A stretch of DNA of 64,000 nucleotides, taken from contig NZ_JARRAB010000017.1 of the NCBI RefSeq assembly GCF_030376615.1, positions 48,970 through 112,969 on the forward strand, in the 5' to 3' direction. Origin of the DNA: Pseudomonas sp. sp1636. GTDB taxonomy: Bacteria; Pseudomonadota; Gammaproteobacteria; Pseudomonadales; Pseudomonadaceae. The position numbers were made by a program, and so were the translations under genes. How positions within the stretch are numbered: position 1 is the first letter of the stretch; the number at the start of each line of letters is the position of its first letter. The notes under the pieces are model-generated. The model saw nothing but the letters and a program-made list of their open reading frames with translations, had not been told where the DNA came from and did no database searches. This document shows positions 44,216-54,100 of this stretch, piece by piece.

Positions 44216-45274
44216 ATGAGAGCTATGCAGGCGTGGATGATCGGTTTGGCCCTGAGCGTTGCCTCCCTGGGCGCCTCGGCCGCTACCGAGCTGCAACATT
44301 GGCCCAGAGAAGCGGCCGCCCAACTCGACAGCATGATCGCCGCCAACGCCAACAAAGGCGCCTATGCGGTGTTCGATATGGATAACACCACCTACCAATT
44401 CGACATCGAAGAGTCGTTGCTGCCCTATCTGGAAATGAAGGGCGTGCTGACCCGCGAGAGTATGGATCCCTCGCTCAAGTTGATTCCGTTCAAGGACACG
44501 CCGCAGTTCAAGGAGAGCCTCAACAGCTACTACTACCGCCTGTGCGAAGTCGACAACCTGGTCTGCTATCCCTGGGTGGCGCAGATATTTTCCGGCTTCA
44601 CCCTGCGCGAGCTCAAGGGCTATGTCGATGAGGTGATGGCCTATGGCAAGCCGATCCCGCTCAAGTACTACGACGGCGACCAGGTGGTCGAAGGCAGCGT
44701 CAACCCGCCCAAGCCGTTCGCCGGCATGCAGGAGCTGTACAACCGCCTGCAGGAGAACGGCATCGAGGTCTATGTGATCAGCGCCGCCAGCGAGGAGCTG
44801 GTGCGGATGATCGCCAGCGATCCGAAGTACGGCTACAACGTCAAGCCGGCCAATGTCATCGGCGTCAACATGCTGCTCAAAGACCGCCAGAGCGGCGCCC
44901 TGACCACCTCGCGCCTGCAGGTGCAGAAGGGCAACTACGACCCGGCGCACAACCTCGACCTGGAGCTGACGCCTTACCTGATGAACCCGATGACCTGGTA
45001 CGAAGGCAAGCTCGGCAGCATCTTCGGCTGGATCGATCAGTGGAAGATGCCGGTGCTGGTAGCCGGCGACACGCCGTTGTCCGATGGCTACATGCTGTTC
45101 AATGCCACCGACACCAGCAAGGGCGGCCTGCGGGTCTGGGTCGACCGCAAGGCCAAGTACACCCAGCAGGTCAAGGACTGGCAGGCCAGTGCGGCCAAGC
45201 GCCAGGGCGAACTGGGCTTGCCGGTGAATGCCGACAAGAACTGGATCGTGGTCACGCCCGACCAGTTGCACTAA
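44216..45274 (+). CDS. pchP: Phosphorylcholine phosphatase (HAD superfamily)
   Basis: 352 residues with a signal peptide (cleavage after ASA). HAD motifs are [11 protein letters not shown] (nucleophile Asp near residue 55), SAAS (motif II Ser), and GDTPLSDGY (motif IV). This combination and the length match PchP of P. aeruginosa, a periplasmic enzyme that releases phosphate and choline from phosphorylcholine. The sequence also carries the extra Tyr/Trp-rich segments seen in PchP. ATG 44216 has GGAG 7 bases upstream. It lies between adk and tsaB, where I would not expect it from other pseudomonads. Substrate choice is from family resemblance. Confidence 0.75.
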   Translation: MRAMQAWMIGLALSVASLGASAATELQHWPREAAAQLDSMIAANANKGAYAVFDMDNTTYQFDIEESLLPYLEMKGVLTRESMDPSLKLIPFKDTPQFKESLNSYYYRLCEVDNLVCYPWVAQIFSGFTLRELKGYVDEVMAYGKPIPLKYYDGDQVVEGSVNPPKPFAGMQELYNRLQENGIEVYVISAASEELVRMIASDPKYGYNVKPANVIGVNMLLKDRQSGALTTSRLQVQKGNYDPAHNLDLELTPYLMNPMTWYEGKLGSIFGWIDQWKMPVLVAGDTPLSDGYMLFNATDTSKGGLRVWVDRKAKYTQQVKDWQASAAKRQGELGLPVNADKNWIVVTPDQLH

Positions 45275-45309
45275 GGAGCTGAGGGACTGGCCTGCGGGCC
45301 GGTTCCGTT

Positions 45310-45337
45310 GTCCGGCCGCCGCAATGGCGGCCCGGAC
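45310..45337 (+). terminator. Hairpin after pchP
   Basis: GTCCGG..CGCCG and CGGCG..CCGGAC arms (28 bases, a mismatch in the middle) 36 bases after the pchP stop and 65 bases before tsaB. No T-run follows, so termination is uncertain. Confidence 0.4.
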
Positions 45338-45401
45338 AGCTGGCAAAAATGCCGCTAAACCGTTTTAATGCCCGCCCACTCGTCAACCTGTTCTAATCAC
45401 G

Positions 45402-46082
45402 ATGACCACTCTGCTGGCCCTGGATACCGCAACCGAAGCCTGCTCCGTCGCCTTGCTGCATGACGGCCAGGTGATCAGCCACTACGAGGTGATTCCGCGC
45501 CTGCATGCGCAACGCCTGCTGCCGATGATCAAGGATCTGCTGGCCCAGGCCGGTGTGCCGTTGTCGGCGCTGGATGCGCTTGCCTTCGGCCGTGGCCCGG
45601 GTGCCTTTACCGGGGTGCGCATCGCCGTCGGCGTGGTGCAAGGCCTGGCCTTTGCCCTGGATCGTCCGGTGCTGCCGGTGTCCAACCTGGCCGTGCTGGC
45701 CCAGCGCGCGCAGCGCGAGTACGGCGCCGGCCAGGTGGCTGCGGCCATCGACGCCCGCATGGATGAGATCTACTGGGGCTGCTATCGCAGCGAAAACGGC
45801 GAAATGCGCCTGGCCGGCGGCGAGGCGGTGTTGCCGCCCGAACAGGTCGGCGTGCCGCGCGATGCGACGGGTGACTGGTTCGGCGCCGGCACCGGCTGGG
45901 GCACGTTCGCCGCGCGTATCCCGCTGACCCCGAGCGGACAGGACGGCACGCTGCTGCCGCATGCCGAAGACCTGCTCAGCCTGGCGCGTTTCGCCTGGGC
46001 GCGGGGCGAGGCGGTGGTGGCCGACGAGGCGCTGCCGGTGTATCTGCGTGACCGGGTCGCCACGCCGAAGGCGCCGCTTTGA
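45402..46082 (+). CDS. tsaB: tRNA threonylcarbamoyladenosine biosynthesis protein TsaB
   Basis: 226 residues of the ASKHA fold, with LALDTATEACSVALLHDGQ at the N-terminus and AFGRGPGAFTGVRIAVGVVQGLAF (near 62-85). TsaB stabilises TsaD and, with TsaE, makes t6A37 on ANN-decoding tRNAs. Length is normal. No strong ribosome site is seen. It is followed by a small unknown gene and the DUF72 remnant. Confidence 0.94.
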   Translation: MTTLLALDTATEACSVALLHDGQVISHYEVIPRLHAQRLLPMIKDLLAQAGVPLSALDALAFGRGPGAFTGVRIAVGVVQGLAFALDRPVLPVSNLAVLAQRAQREYGAGQVAAAIDARMDEIYWGCYRSENGEMRLAGGEAVLPPEQVGVPRDATGDWFGAGTGWGTFAARIPLTPSGQDGTLLPHAEDLLSLARFAWARGEAVVADEALPVYLRDRVATPKAPL

Positions 46083-46156
46083 TTGCCAAGCCGAACGGGT
46101 GGGGCTAAATTGCAAACACTCCACCCGACTGGTTAACCACTGCCGAGCAGTAATAG

Positions 46157-46498
46157 ATGCGCATCTACGGCTCCATACCTTCCTACTCGCCAGATCGCGG
46201 GCCTCGTTCGGGCACCGCGGTCACGCCGTTTCGCGAAGCCCAACGCGAGATAGAGCAGCGTCGGGAGCTACCGGCAGCCCCGGCGAGCAGTCAGGGTTTC
46301 GAGCAAACAGCGCAAACCCGTCGGGTACAGGCTGCCGGCGCCAGCACCGACAGCCTGCCGGTACGGGCGCAGAACCTGAGTTACCCGTCGGCCGTCAGCA
46401 ATCGCGCGGCCCAGGCGATTGCCAGTTACAGCGCCACTGCCACCTATGCCAGCGAGCCTGGTGCCCAGGAAATACTGGGCCTTGATCTCTACGCCTGA
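46157..46498 (+). CDS. Conserved hypothetical protein, disordered N-terminal half
   Basis: 113 residues: MRIYGSIPSYSPDRGPRSGTAVTPFREAQREIEQRRELPAAPASSQGFEQ, then a Ser/Ala-rich helix and NRAAQAIASYSATATYASEPGAQEILGLDLYA. There is no signal peptide. The C-terminal helix AAQAIASYSATATYA and the ending EILGLDLYA look conserved-like. I do not recognise a domain. It follows tsaB by 75 bases and is probably co-transcribed with it. Confidence 0.7.
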   Translation: MRIYGSIPSYSPDRGPRSGTAVTPFREAQREIEQRRELPAAPASSQGFEQTAQTRRVQAAGASTDSLPVRAQNLSYPSAVSNRAAQAIASYSATATYASEPGAQEILGLDLYA

Positions 46499-46510
46499 TA
46501 ACGCCCCCTG

Positions 46511-46770
46511 ATGCGCCCCGACTTTCTTGGCTGCCCATCCTGGAGCGAGCCGGCCTGGCGGGGATCGTTGTATCCGACTAGCGTCCGGCGGACTTTTTGC
46601 CGCGCTACGCCGAGGTCTTCAATGCGCTCGGTCGATGGGCTTATCCGTTGGCGACGCTGATGCCCATGCACTTTCGTTTCTGCGCCAAGCTGCCGCGCGG
46701 CATCAGCCATGCGGGGGATCTGCGCGAGCCACTGGAGCGGCTCTGGGCGGCGCCGCCCCGTTGTTCTCGT
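46511..46770 (+). pseudogene. Decayed DUF72 (YecE-like) gene
   Basis: From ATG 46511 the frame gives MRPDFLGCPSWSEPAWRGSLYP, the DUF72 N-terminus (W-S-x-x-A-W-R-G-x-L-Y-P). A one-base shift near 46580-46590 then moves the homology to the next frame: [16 protein letters not shown], and after an internal deletion [14 protein letters not shown] and LREPLERL, all DUF72 landmarks. Beyond about 46770 no DUF72 sequence is recognised, so roughly two-thirds of the family length (usually about 240-300 residues) is lost. The part before the shift also carries an in-frame TAG in the downstream frame (46589-46591). Confidence 0.75.
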
Positions 46771-46870
46771 TGCTCCCAATTGCCGCGACACGCGCTGGGC
46801 CCGGTTGATCTGGGTTCGGCCTCCTATGGTTTACTGCTGCGTAGACGTTTCACTACCTGAGGGTTACGAC

Positions 46871-47908
46871 ATGCGATCCTCCTTCGAGAGTTTGTTGAAG
46901 AACAAGAATATGGCGCACCTCGCCAAGGGGCTGGGCGGCGAGCCGGCGCTGCCGCTGCGCCGGGTTGCCTTCGTGCTGCTGGATCATTTTTCGATGATGG
47001 CCTTCACCGGGGCGGTAGACGCCCTGGTCACCGCCAATTTGATGAGCCCGACGCCGCTCTATGAGGTGCTGGTGGTCGGTGGCGCCAGCGAGGTGGTGGT
47101 CAGCGACCTGGGCATCGCCATCTCGGCGGGCTGCCGTCTGGCCGAGATGGCAGAGAAACGGCAGGACATCCTGGTGGTCTGCGGCGGTTTCCGGGTGCGC
47201 TTGCAGGCGGAGCCGCTGCTCAGGGCCAAGCTCAAGTCGGCCGACGCCGCTGGCGCCATGCTCGGCGGGCTGTGGAACGGCGCCTACTTTCTCGCCGAAG
47301 CGGGGCTGCTGGATGGCTACGAGTGCGCCTTTCATCCGGATGGACGGGCGATGATGAGCGAGCTGTTCCCCAAGGTGAAGCTGGCCAGCCATGCCTATGT
47401 GCTGGATCGCGGGCGCATCAGCTGTGCCGGGGCCAACAGCTCGTTGGGCATGATGCTGGAGGTGGTTAGGCGTGGCGGCGGGGAACAGTTGGTCAGCGCG
47501 GTAGAAGAGGTGCTGAGCTGCGACAAGATGCAGGAGGTCATGGACGTGTCGGTGGTGGCCGTCGATTACGATCCGACCCTGCCGCAGGCGTTGAAATCGG
47601 CGCTGGAGCTGATGCACAACAACATCGACGAACCGCTGAGCGTGGACGAGATTGCCAGCTGCGTCGGCATTTCCAAGCGTCAGCTCGAGCGCCTGTTCTG
47701 TCGCCATGTCAATGCCACGCCTTCGCGCTATAACCTGGAGCTGCGCCTGACCCGCGCCCGTCAGTTGCTGCAGCAGAGCAACAAGTCGCTGGCCGATATC
47801 GCCGTGGCCAGCGGCTTTGTCAGCATCTCGCACTTTCAGCGCTGCTTTCGTGAGTTCTTCAACATTGCCCCGGGGCGTTTTCGTGAAGCTTCGCACCAGC
47901 GGCGTTGA
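46871..47908 (+). CDS. GlxA-type AraC-family transcriptional regulator
   Basis: 345 residues: an N-terminal DJ-1/PfpI-like glutamine-amidotransferase domain (about 30-215, LPLRRVAFVLLDHFSMMAFTGAVDALVTANL, GAMLGGLWNGAYFLAEAGLLDGY) lacking an obvious catalytic Cys, then a two-HTH AraC domain (about 235-345: LSVDEIASCVGISKRQLERLFCRHVNATPSRYNLELRLTRARQLL, then SLADIAVASGFVSISHFQRCFREFFNIAPGRFR). This type includes ArgR, CdhR and GbdR of Pseudomonas, which respond to amino acids or carnitine/choline derivatives. The ligand cannot be assigned. ATG 46871 has GAGGG 9 bases upstream; an upstream start runs through the DUF72 remnant. Confidence 0.9.
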   Translation: MRSSFESLLKNKNMAHLAKGLGGEPALPLRRVAFVLLDHFSMMAFTGAVDALVTANLMSPTPLYEVLVVGGASEVVVSDLGIAISAGCRLAEMAEKRQDILVVCGGFRVRLQAEPLLRAKLKSADAAGAMLGGLWNGAYFLAEAGLLDGYECAFHPDGRAMMSELFPKVKLASHAYVLDRGRISCAGANSSLGMMLEVVRRGGGEQLVSAVEEVLSCDKMQEVMDVSVVAVDYDPTLPQALKSALELMHNNIDEPLSVDEIASCVGISKRQLERLFCRHVNATPSRYNLELRLTRARQLLQQSNKSLADIAVASGFVSISHFQRCFREFFNIAPGRFREASHQRR

Positions 47909-47932
47909 ACGGAATCCGCTCTTGAACCGCGC

Positions 47933-48319
47933 TTATGCCAGGGTCAGTGGGTACTTGGCACCCTCGGACTCTGCCGGCGCGCTTTGGCTGCCAGCGCTGA
48001 GAGCGTCGGCGAGCAGCATCAGGGTCAAGTGATCGACTTTCTCCGGGGCGGCATTGAGTCTGACGCTCAGCTCGAACTGGCGTTGTGCGATGAATTGCTG
48101 GAAACCGCTGTCGTGCTCGATACAGGCGGGCGCCACTGCTGCGCTCGTCTGCGGTTCGACTGCCGTCTCGGCGCTCGCCAACGGCTGCTGGCCGGCGGTC
48201 ACCCGGCTCAACAGGAGCTGGAAGTCCAGGTAGGCACGAATGTCCGCCGGGCCGTTGCCGCTCGGCTGGCGGCTAGGGGTCGGCAGTGCGGTGCTGGAAG
48301 CGGAAACGCCATTAACCAT
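47933..48319 (-). CDS. Conserved hypothetical protein
   Basis: 128 residues: an Ala/Ser/Pro-rich first half and a helical second half (HDSGFQQFIAQRQFELSVRLNAAPEKVDHLTLMLLADALSAG). No signal peptide or known domain. It reads toward the regulator gene and is divergent from rsmJ. Codon use is like that of the neighbours and the amino-acid mix is not the Arg-rich type of false frames, so it is probably real. Confidence 0.6.
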   Translation of the reverse strand: MVNGVSASSTALPTPSRQPSGNGPADIRAYLDFQLLLSRVTAGQQPLASAETAVEPQTSAAVAPACIEHDSGFQQFIAQRQFELSVRLNAAPEKVDHLTLMLLADALSAGSQSAPAESEGAKYPLTLA

Positions 48320-48422
48320 AAGTCACTCGGTGCGGTCGTCACGGGCCAAGTCTGGCAGAATGCCGCGCACTTGGTTATCGGCCGCCTATCGGCCGGGTTG
48401 AACGTTTTTTGAGCATATTTCG

Positions 48423-49202
48423 ATGAGTAGCCCACGGCCCAGCGCCACAATTCGTATGCAAGCCCTGGCCCCGCATCTGGCCGAGAGCGCTGCGGCATGG
48501 GCCACGCGCCTGGCGTTGCCGCTAGACGGCGAGGCGCAATTTGCCCTGCAGCTGGGCGAGCAGGGCCTGCAGCTGGTCGAGCTGGGGCCGCAGGCGCCGG
48601 GGCCGGTGCGGGTGGATTTCGTCGAGGGCGCGGTGGCCCATCGCCGTCTGTTCGGCGGCGGCAGCGGGCAGATGATTGCCAAGGCGGTGGGCGTGCAGCC
48701 GGGCGTGCGTCCGCGGGTGCTGGATGCCACCGCCGGGCTCGGCCGCGATGGCTTCGTCCTCGCCAGCCTGGGCTGTAGCGTGACCCTGATCGAGCGGCAG
48801 CCGCTGATCGCGGCGCTGCTGGAAGATGGCCTGGCGCGTGCCGGCACCGACCGGGATGTGGGGCCGATCGTGGCGCAGATGCGCCTGCTGACCGGCAACG
48901 CCATCGAGTTGATGAGCGATTGGCAGGGCGAGCCGCCGCAGGTGATCTACCTCGACCCGATGTTCCCCCACCGCGACAAGAGTGCGCTGGTGAAAAAGGA
49001 AATGCGCCTGTTCCGCCCCTTCGTCGGCGACGACCTGGATGCCCCGGCCCTGCTCCAGGCCGCTCTGGCCCTGGCCAGTCACCGGGTGGTGGTCAAGCGC
49101 CCGCGCAAGGCGCCGCTTATCGAGGGAGCCAAGCCCGGTTATGCGCTGGAGGGGAAATCCAGCCGCTATGACATCTATCCGTTGAAGAAGCTGCAAGCGT
49201 GA
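48423..49202 (+). CDS. rsmJ: 16S rRNA (guanine-1516-N2)-methyltransferase
   Basis: 259 residues. The SAM motif is [19 protein letters not shown] (near 100-118), acidic loop IERQP, and the catalytic-type YLDPMFP motif (near 176-182) characteristic of RsmJ. It modifies G1516 in 16S rRNA. The start ATG follows a T-rich stretch with only a weak purine tract. It stands alone, just before the mexL gene. Confidence 0.92.
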   Translation: MSSPRPSATIRMQALAPHLAESAAAWATRLALPLDGEAQFALQLGEQGLQLVELGPQAPGPVRVDFVEGAVAHRRLFGGGSGQMIAKAVGVQPGVRPRVLDATAGLGRDGFVLASLGCSVTLIERQPLIAALLEDGLARAGTDRDVGPIVAQMRLLTGNAIELMSDWQGEPPQVIYLDPMFPHRDKSALVKKEMRLFRPFVGDDLDAPALLQAALALASHRVVVKRPRKAPLIEGAKPGYALEGKSSRYDIYPLKKLQA

Positions 49203-49266
49203 GTCAGCGGCGAGGCGCATGCGCGCTACGCCACTGGCCGCATCCTGCACAGCCCCAGGTTCATCC

Positions 49267-49905
49267 TCAGTCCGGCCGATAGGCGCGCACGAAGACACTC
49301 ACCGCATCTTGCACATGCTGTTCGGCGGCTTCGCCTTGCTGCGGATCTGCGCAGCCGATCAGCAGGCGGAAGTTGGCGCCGCCCTTGATCAGGCAGAAGA
49401 ACTGGTCGGCGGCGCTGGGCAGGTCGGCGATACGCAGCTGACCGGCCTGGTCGGCCTTGTGCAGCAGGCGTTCCATCTCGTTGAGCAGTCGTTGCGGGCC
49501 GGCTTCGTAGAACATCTGCGACAGCTTCGGGTTCTGGGTGGCCAGAGTCACCATCATCCGGTGCAGCTCCACCGATTCGCGGCTGTTGATCAGGGTGTTG
49601 AAGCCGCGCCCGATATTCAGCAGCAGGGTTTCGATCGGCATACCCGGCGCTAGCTCGAACAGCAGTTCGGGCAGCTGCTCTTCGCATTTGGCCTTCACCG
49701 CTGCGGAGAACAGGGTCTCCTTGTCGGTGAAGTGGCTGTACACCGTCAGTTTGGACACCCCGGCTTCGGCGGCGATGGCGTCCATGCTGCTGCCGTCGTA
49801 ACCCTGACTGAGGAACAGGCTTTTCGCCGCGTCCAGAATGGCTTGGCGCTTGACGAGGTCTTTGGGGCGACCCGGGCCGCTGGGCGGTAACAACTTGTTG
49901 GGCAT
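49267..49905 (-). CDS. mexL: TetR-family repressor MexL
   Basis: 212 residues with an N-terminal TetR HTH (AILDAAKSLFLSQGYDGSSMDAIAAEAGVSKLTVYSHFTDKETLF, 22-66) and a helical ligand-binding domain. The gene is divergent from mexJ-mexK, with 91 bases between, exactly as for MexL in P. aeruginosa, where it represses mexJK; the length is the same. The ligand is unknown. Confidence 0.87.
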   Translation of the reverse strand: MPNKLLPPSGPGRPKDLVKRQAILDAAKSLFLSQGYDGSSMDAIAAEAGVSKLTVYSHFTDKETLFSAAVKAKCEEQLPELLFELAPGMPIETLLLNIGRGFNTLINSRESVELHRMMVTLATQNPKLSQMFYEAGPQRLLNEMERLLHKADQAGQLRIADLPSAADQFFCLIKGGANFRLLIGCADPQQGEAAEQHVQDAVSVFVRAYRPD

Positions 49906-49996
49906 TGGCTGCTTTTAATACTGGACTGGCGGGTTTGCTATTTTTACTATACCCGGCAGTACAAATATTCCAAACCTTCGTGAAAGGTCATCCATC
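49906..49996. promoter_or_regulatory. Shared mexL-mexJ promoter/operator region
   Basis: 91 bases between divergent starts. TTTGCT...TACTAT/TATACC (49933-49952) could be -35/-10 boxes for mexJ, although spacing is short. Imperfect inverted repeats surround them: CTGGCGGG (49924-49931) against CCCGGCAG (49951-49958), and TACTG/CAGTA further out. It is the expected place for MexL binding; the exact site is not fixed. Confidence 0.5.
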
Positions 49997-51100
49997 ATGT
50001 TTCGCCATGCCTTGTCCGTCGCTGTGCCTGCCAGCCTCATCGTTCTGCTTGCTGCCTGTGGTAATGGTGAGCCGGTCGCGCAGTCTATCCGCCCCGCCAT
50101 GGTGGTGCAGCCGCAACCGGCCACCGAAATGATGGACGCCTATGCCGGCGAGGTGCGCGCGCGTCTGGAGCCTGAACTGGCCTTTCGCATCGGCGGCAAG
50201 GTCGCCAAGCGCTTGGTCGAGGTGGGCGACCAGGTGCGCAAGGAGCAGTCGCTGGCCGAGCTGGATCCGCGGGATGTGCGCTTGCAGCTCGAAGCCATTC
50301 GCGCGCAAGTGGCCGCGGCCGCGGCCAATCTGCAACTGGTGCGGGCCGAGCGTGACCGCTACAAGACCCTGTTGGGGCGCAATCTGGTCAGCCGTTCGCA
50401 ATACGACAACGCGGAAAACCTCTACCGCTCGGGCGAAGCCCGCCTCAAGCAGGTCAAGGCCGAGTTCGATGTGGCCAGCAATCAGGCCGGTTACGCGGTG
50501 CTTCGTGCCTCCCAGGACGGCGTGATCGCCCGCCGCATGGTCGAGGTTGGCCAAGTGGTGGCGGCGGGGCAGACCGTGTTCACCTTGGCCGCCGATGGCG
50601 AGCGTGAAGTCTCGATCAACCTGCCCGAGCAAGCCTTCGAACGCTTCAAGGTCGGCCAGCCCGTGGCGGTCGAACTCTGGTCGCAGCCGGATCGGCGTTT
50701 TCCCGGGCGGATTCGCGAGATAGCCCCGGCGGCCGACGCGCAGTCGCGCACCTTTGCCGCCCGCGTGGCCTTCAGCGCCGGCGAGGTGCCGGCCGAGCTG
50801 GGCCAGAGTGCGCGGGTGTTCATCTCCCACAACGGCGAAGTCCCGCTGTCGGTGCCGCTGTCGGCGCTGACCGCGGAGAAGGGTCAGCCCTACGTCTGGG
50901 TGGTCGACCCCAAGGACTCCACGCTCAAGCGCACGCTGGTGCGTGTCGGCGCTTATGCCGAGAATAGCGTGCCGGTGCTGGAAGGCCTGCAAGAGCACGA
51001 CTGGGTGGTCGCCGCCGGGGTGCAGGTGCTGCGCGAAGGCCAGCAGGTACGCCCGGTCGACCGCGATAACCGCACGGTCAAGCTGGCAGCCAAGGAGTAG
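49997..51100 (+). CDS. mexJ: RND efflux membrane-fusion protein MexJ
   Basis: 367 residues: signal peptide with lipobox LLAAC (Cys21), then HlyD/AcrA-type segments (GGKVAKRLVEVGDQVRKEQSLAELDPRD as lipoyl half, coiled-coil hairpin 95-150, second lipoyl half ASQDGVIARRMVEVGQVV, beta-barrel and membrane-proximal domain). MexJ links MexK to an outer-membrane channel (OprM or OpmH in P. aeruginosa; no channel gene is here). Its stop is 6 bases before mexK, so the two form an operon repressed by MexL. Confidence 0.9.
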   Translation: MFRHALSVAVPASLIVLLAACGNGEPVAQSIRPAMVVQPQPATEMMDAYAGEVRARLEPELAFRIGGKVAKRLVEVGDQVRKEQSLAELDPRDVRLQLEAIRAQVAAAAANLQLVRAERDRYKTLLGRNLVSRSQYDNAENLYRSGEARLKQVKAEFDVASNQAGYAVLRASQDGVIARRMVEVGQVVAAGQTVFTLAADGEREVSINLPEQAFERFKVGQPVAVELWSQPDRRFPGRIREIAPAADAQSRTFAARVAFSAGEVPAELGQSARVFISHNGEVPLSVPLSALTAEKGQPYVWVVDPKDSTLKRTLVRVGAYAENSVPVLEGLQEHDWVVAAGVQVLREGQQVRPVDRDNRTVKLAAKE

Positions 51101-51105
51101 CCCCG

Positions 51106-54100
51106 ATGGATTTCAACCTGTCCGCCTGGGCGCTGCGCAATCGTCAGATCGTGCTCTACATCATGTTGTTGCTGGCCGTGGTCGGCGGTATCTCCTATAC
51201 CAAGCTGGGCCAGAGCGAAGACCCGCCGTTCACCTTCAAGGCCATGGTGGTGCGCACCAACTGGCCGGGGGCCAGCGCCGAGGAAGTCGCCCGCCAGGTC
51301 ACCGAGCGCATCGAAAAGAAGCTGATGGAGACCGGCGAGTACGACAAGATCGTGTCCTTCTCGCGACCCGGTGAATCCCAGGTGACCTTCATCGCTCGCG
51401 ACTCGATGCATTCTGAGGAGATTCCCGAGCTCTGGTACCAGGTGCGCAAGAAGGTCGGCGACATTCGCCACACCTTGCCCCAGGGGATTCAGGGGCCGTT
51501 CTACAACGACGAATTCGGCACCACCTTCGGCAATATCTATGCACTGACCGGCGCAGGCTTCGACTACGCGGTGCTCAAGGACTATGCCGACCGCGTGCAG
51601 CTGCAATTGCAGCGGGTCAAGGACGTCGGCAAGGTCGACCTGCTCGGCCTGCAGGACGAGAAGATCTGGATCGAACTGTCCAACACCAAGCTGGCCACCC
51701 TCGGCCTGCCGCTGGCCGTGGTACAGCAGGCGCTGGAAGAACAGAACGCCGTGGCCGCGACCGGCTTCTTCGAAACCGTCTCGGATCGCGTGCAACTGCG
51801 CGTGACCGGGCGCTTCGAGTCGGTCGAGGAAATCCGCAACTTCCCGATCCGGGTGGCCGAACGCACCTTCCGCATCGGCGATGTGGCCGAGGTCAAGCGC
51901 GGCTTCAACGACCCGCCGGCGCCACGCATGCGCTTCATGGGCGAAGACGCCATCGGCCTGGCGGTATCGATGAAGGCCGGCGGCGACATCCTGGTGCTGG
52001 GCAAGGCCCTGGAAATCGACTTCGCCCGCCTGCAGGAAACCCTGCCGGCCGGCATGCAGTTGCGCAAGGTGTCGGATCAACCGGCGGCGGTGAAGACCGG
52101 CGTCGGCGAGTTCATTCGCGTGCTCACCGAAGCGGTGATCATCGTCCTGCTGGTGAGCTTCTTCTCCCTCGGCCTGCGCACCGGCCTGGTGGTGGCGCTG
52201 TCGATCCCGCTGGTGCTGGCGATGACCTTCGCCGCCATGTACTACTTAGGGATAGGCCTGCACAAGATCTCCCTCGGCGCGCTGGTGCTGGCGCTGGGGC
52301 TGATGGTCGACGACGCGATCATCGCCGTGGAGATGATGGCGATCAAGATGGAGCAGGGCTTTGATCGCATCAAGGCGGCCAGCTATGCCTGGACCAGCAC
52401 CGCCTTCCCGATGCTGACCGGCACCCTGATCACCGCCGCCGGCTTCCTGCCGATTGCCACCGCGCAGTCCGGCACCGGCGAGTACACCCGTTCGATCTTT
52501 CAGGTGGTGACCATCGCCCTGCTGGTGTCCTGGATTGCCGCCGTGGTGTTCGTGCCCTACCTGGGCGCCAAGCTGCTGCCGGATCTGGCCAAGCTGCATG
52601 CGGCCAAGCATGGCGGCAGCGCCGCGGGGCATGACCCCTACTCGACGCCGTTCTATCAGCGCGTACGGGCCACCGTGCAGTGGTGCGTGCGGCGGCGCAA
52701 GACGGTGATCGTGCTGACCCTCGCGCTGTTCGTCGCCTCCATCGTGCTGTTCCGCTTCGTGCCGCAGCAGTTCTTCCCGGCTTCCGGGCGGCTGGAGCTG
52801 ATGGTCGACCTCAAGCTCGGCGAAGGCGCCTCCTTGAGCGCCACGGCCGAGCAGGTCGAGCGTCTCGAGCAACTGCTCAATGGCCACGAGGGCATCGACA
52901 ATTACGTGGCCTATGTCGGCACCGGCTCGCCGCGCTTCTACCTGCCGCTCGACCAGCAACTGCCGGCCGCCAGCTTCGCCCAGTTCGTGGTGCTGGCGAA
53001 AAGCATCGAGGAGCGGGAAAAGATCCGCAGCTGGCTGATCGCTACCCTGAGTGAAGAATTCCCGACCCTGCGCACGCGCATCTCGCGTCTGGAGAACGGC
53101 CCGCCGGTCGGCTACCCGGTGCAGCTGCGTGTTTCCGGCGAGCATATCGACGAGGTTCGCGCCCTGGCCCGCCAGGTGGCGGACAAGGTGCGCGACAACC
53201 CGCATGTGGCCAACGTGCACCTGGACTGGGAAGAACCGAGCAAGGTGGTGCGCCTGAACATCGATCAGGAGCGTGCCCGTGCCCTGGGCATCAGCACCGC
53301 CGACCTGTCGCGCTTCCTGCAGAGTTCGCTGACCGGTTCACCGGTCAGCCACTACCGCGAAGGCAACGAACTGATCGAAATCCTCTTGCGCGGCACCTTG
53401 AGCGAGCGCCAGGAGCTGGGTCTGTTGCCGAGCCTGGCGGTGCCCACCGCCAGCGGCACCAGCGTACCGCTGGCGCAGATCGCCATCCTCGAATACGGTT
53501 TCGAGGACGGGGTGATCTGGCACCGCAACCGCTTGCCGACCGTCACCGTGCGCGCCGACATCTACGGCAAGGAGCAACCGGCCAGCCTGGTCAAGCAGAT
53601 CCTGCCGACCCTGGAACCGATCCGCGCCGCGCTGCCCGACGGCTACCTGCTGGACGTCGGCGGCACCGTGGAAGACTCGGCGCGCGGGCAGAAATCGGTG
53701 AACGCCGGGGTGCCGCTGTTCATCGTGGTGGTGCTGACCCTGCTGATGCTGCAGCTGAAAAGCTTCTCGCGCTCGGCCATGGTGTTCCTCACCGCGCCGC
53801 TGGGGCTGATCGGCGTGACCCTGTTCCTGCTGATCTTCCGCCAGCCGTTCGGCTTCGTCGCCATGCTCGGCACCATCGCCCTGTCCGGCATGATCATGCG
53901 CAACTCGGTGATCCTGGTCGACCAGATCGAGCAGGACATCGCTGCCGGCCTGGACAGCTGGAACGCCATCGTCGAAGCCACGGTGCGCCGCTTCCGGCCC
54001 ATCGTGCTGACCGCCCTGGCCGCGGTGCTGGCGATGATCCCGCTGTCGCGCAGCGTGTTCTTCGGGCCGATGGCGGTGGCGATCATGGGCGGCCTGGTGG

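Noticed and set aside
46489..46791. Minus-strand frame over the DUF72 remnant
   Set aside because: Arg/Gln-rich with no motifs, whereas the plus strand shows DUF72 landmarks in two frames.
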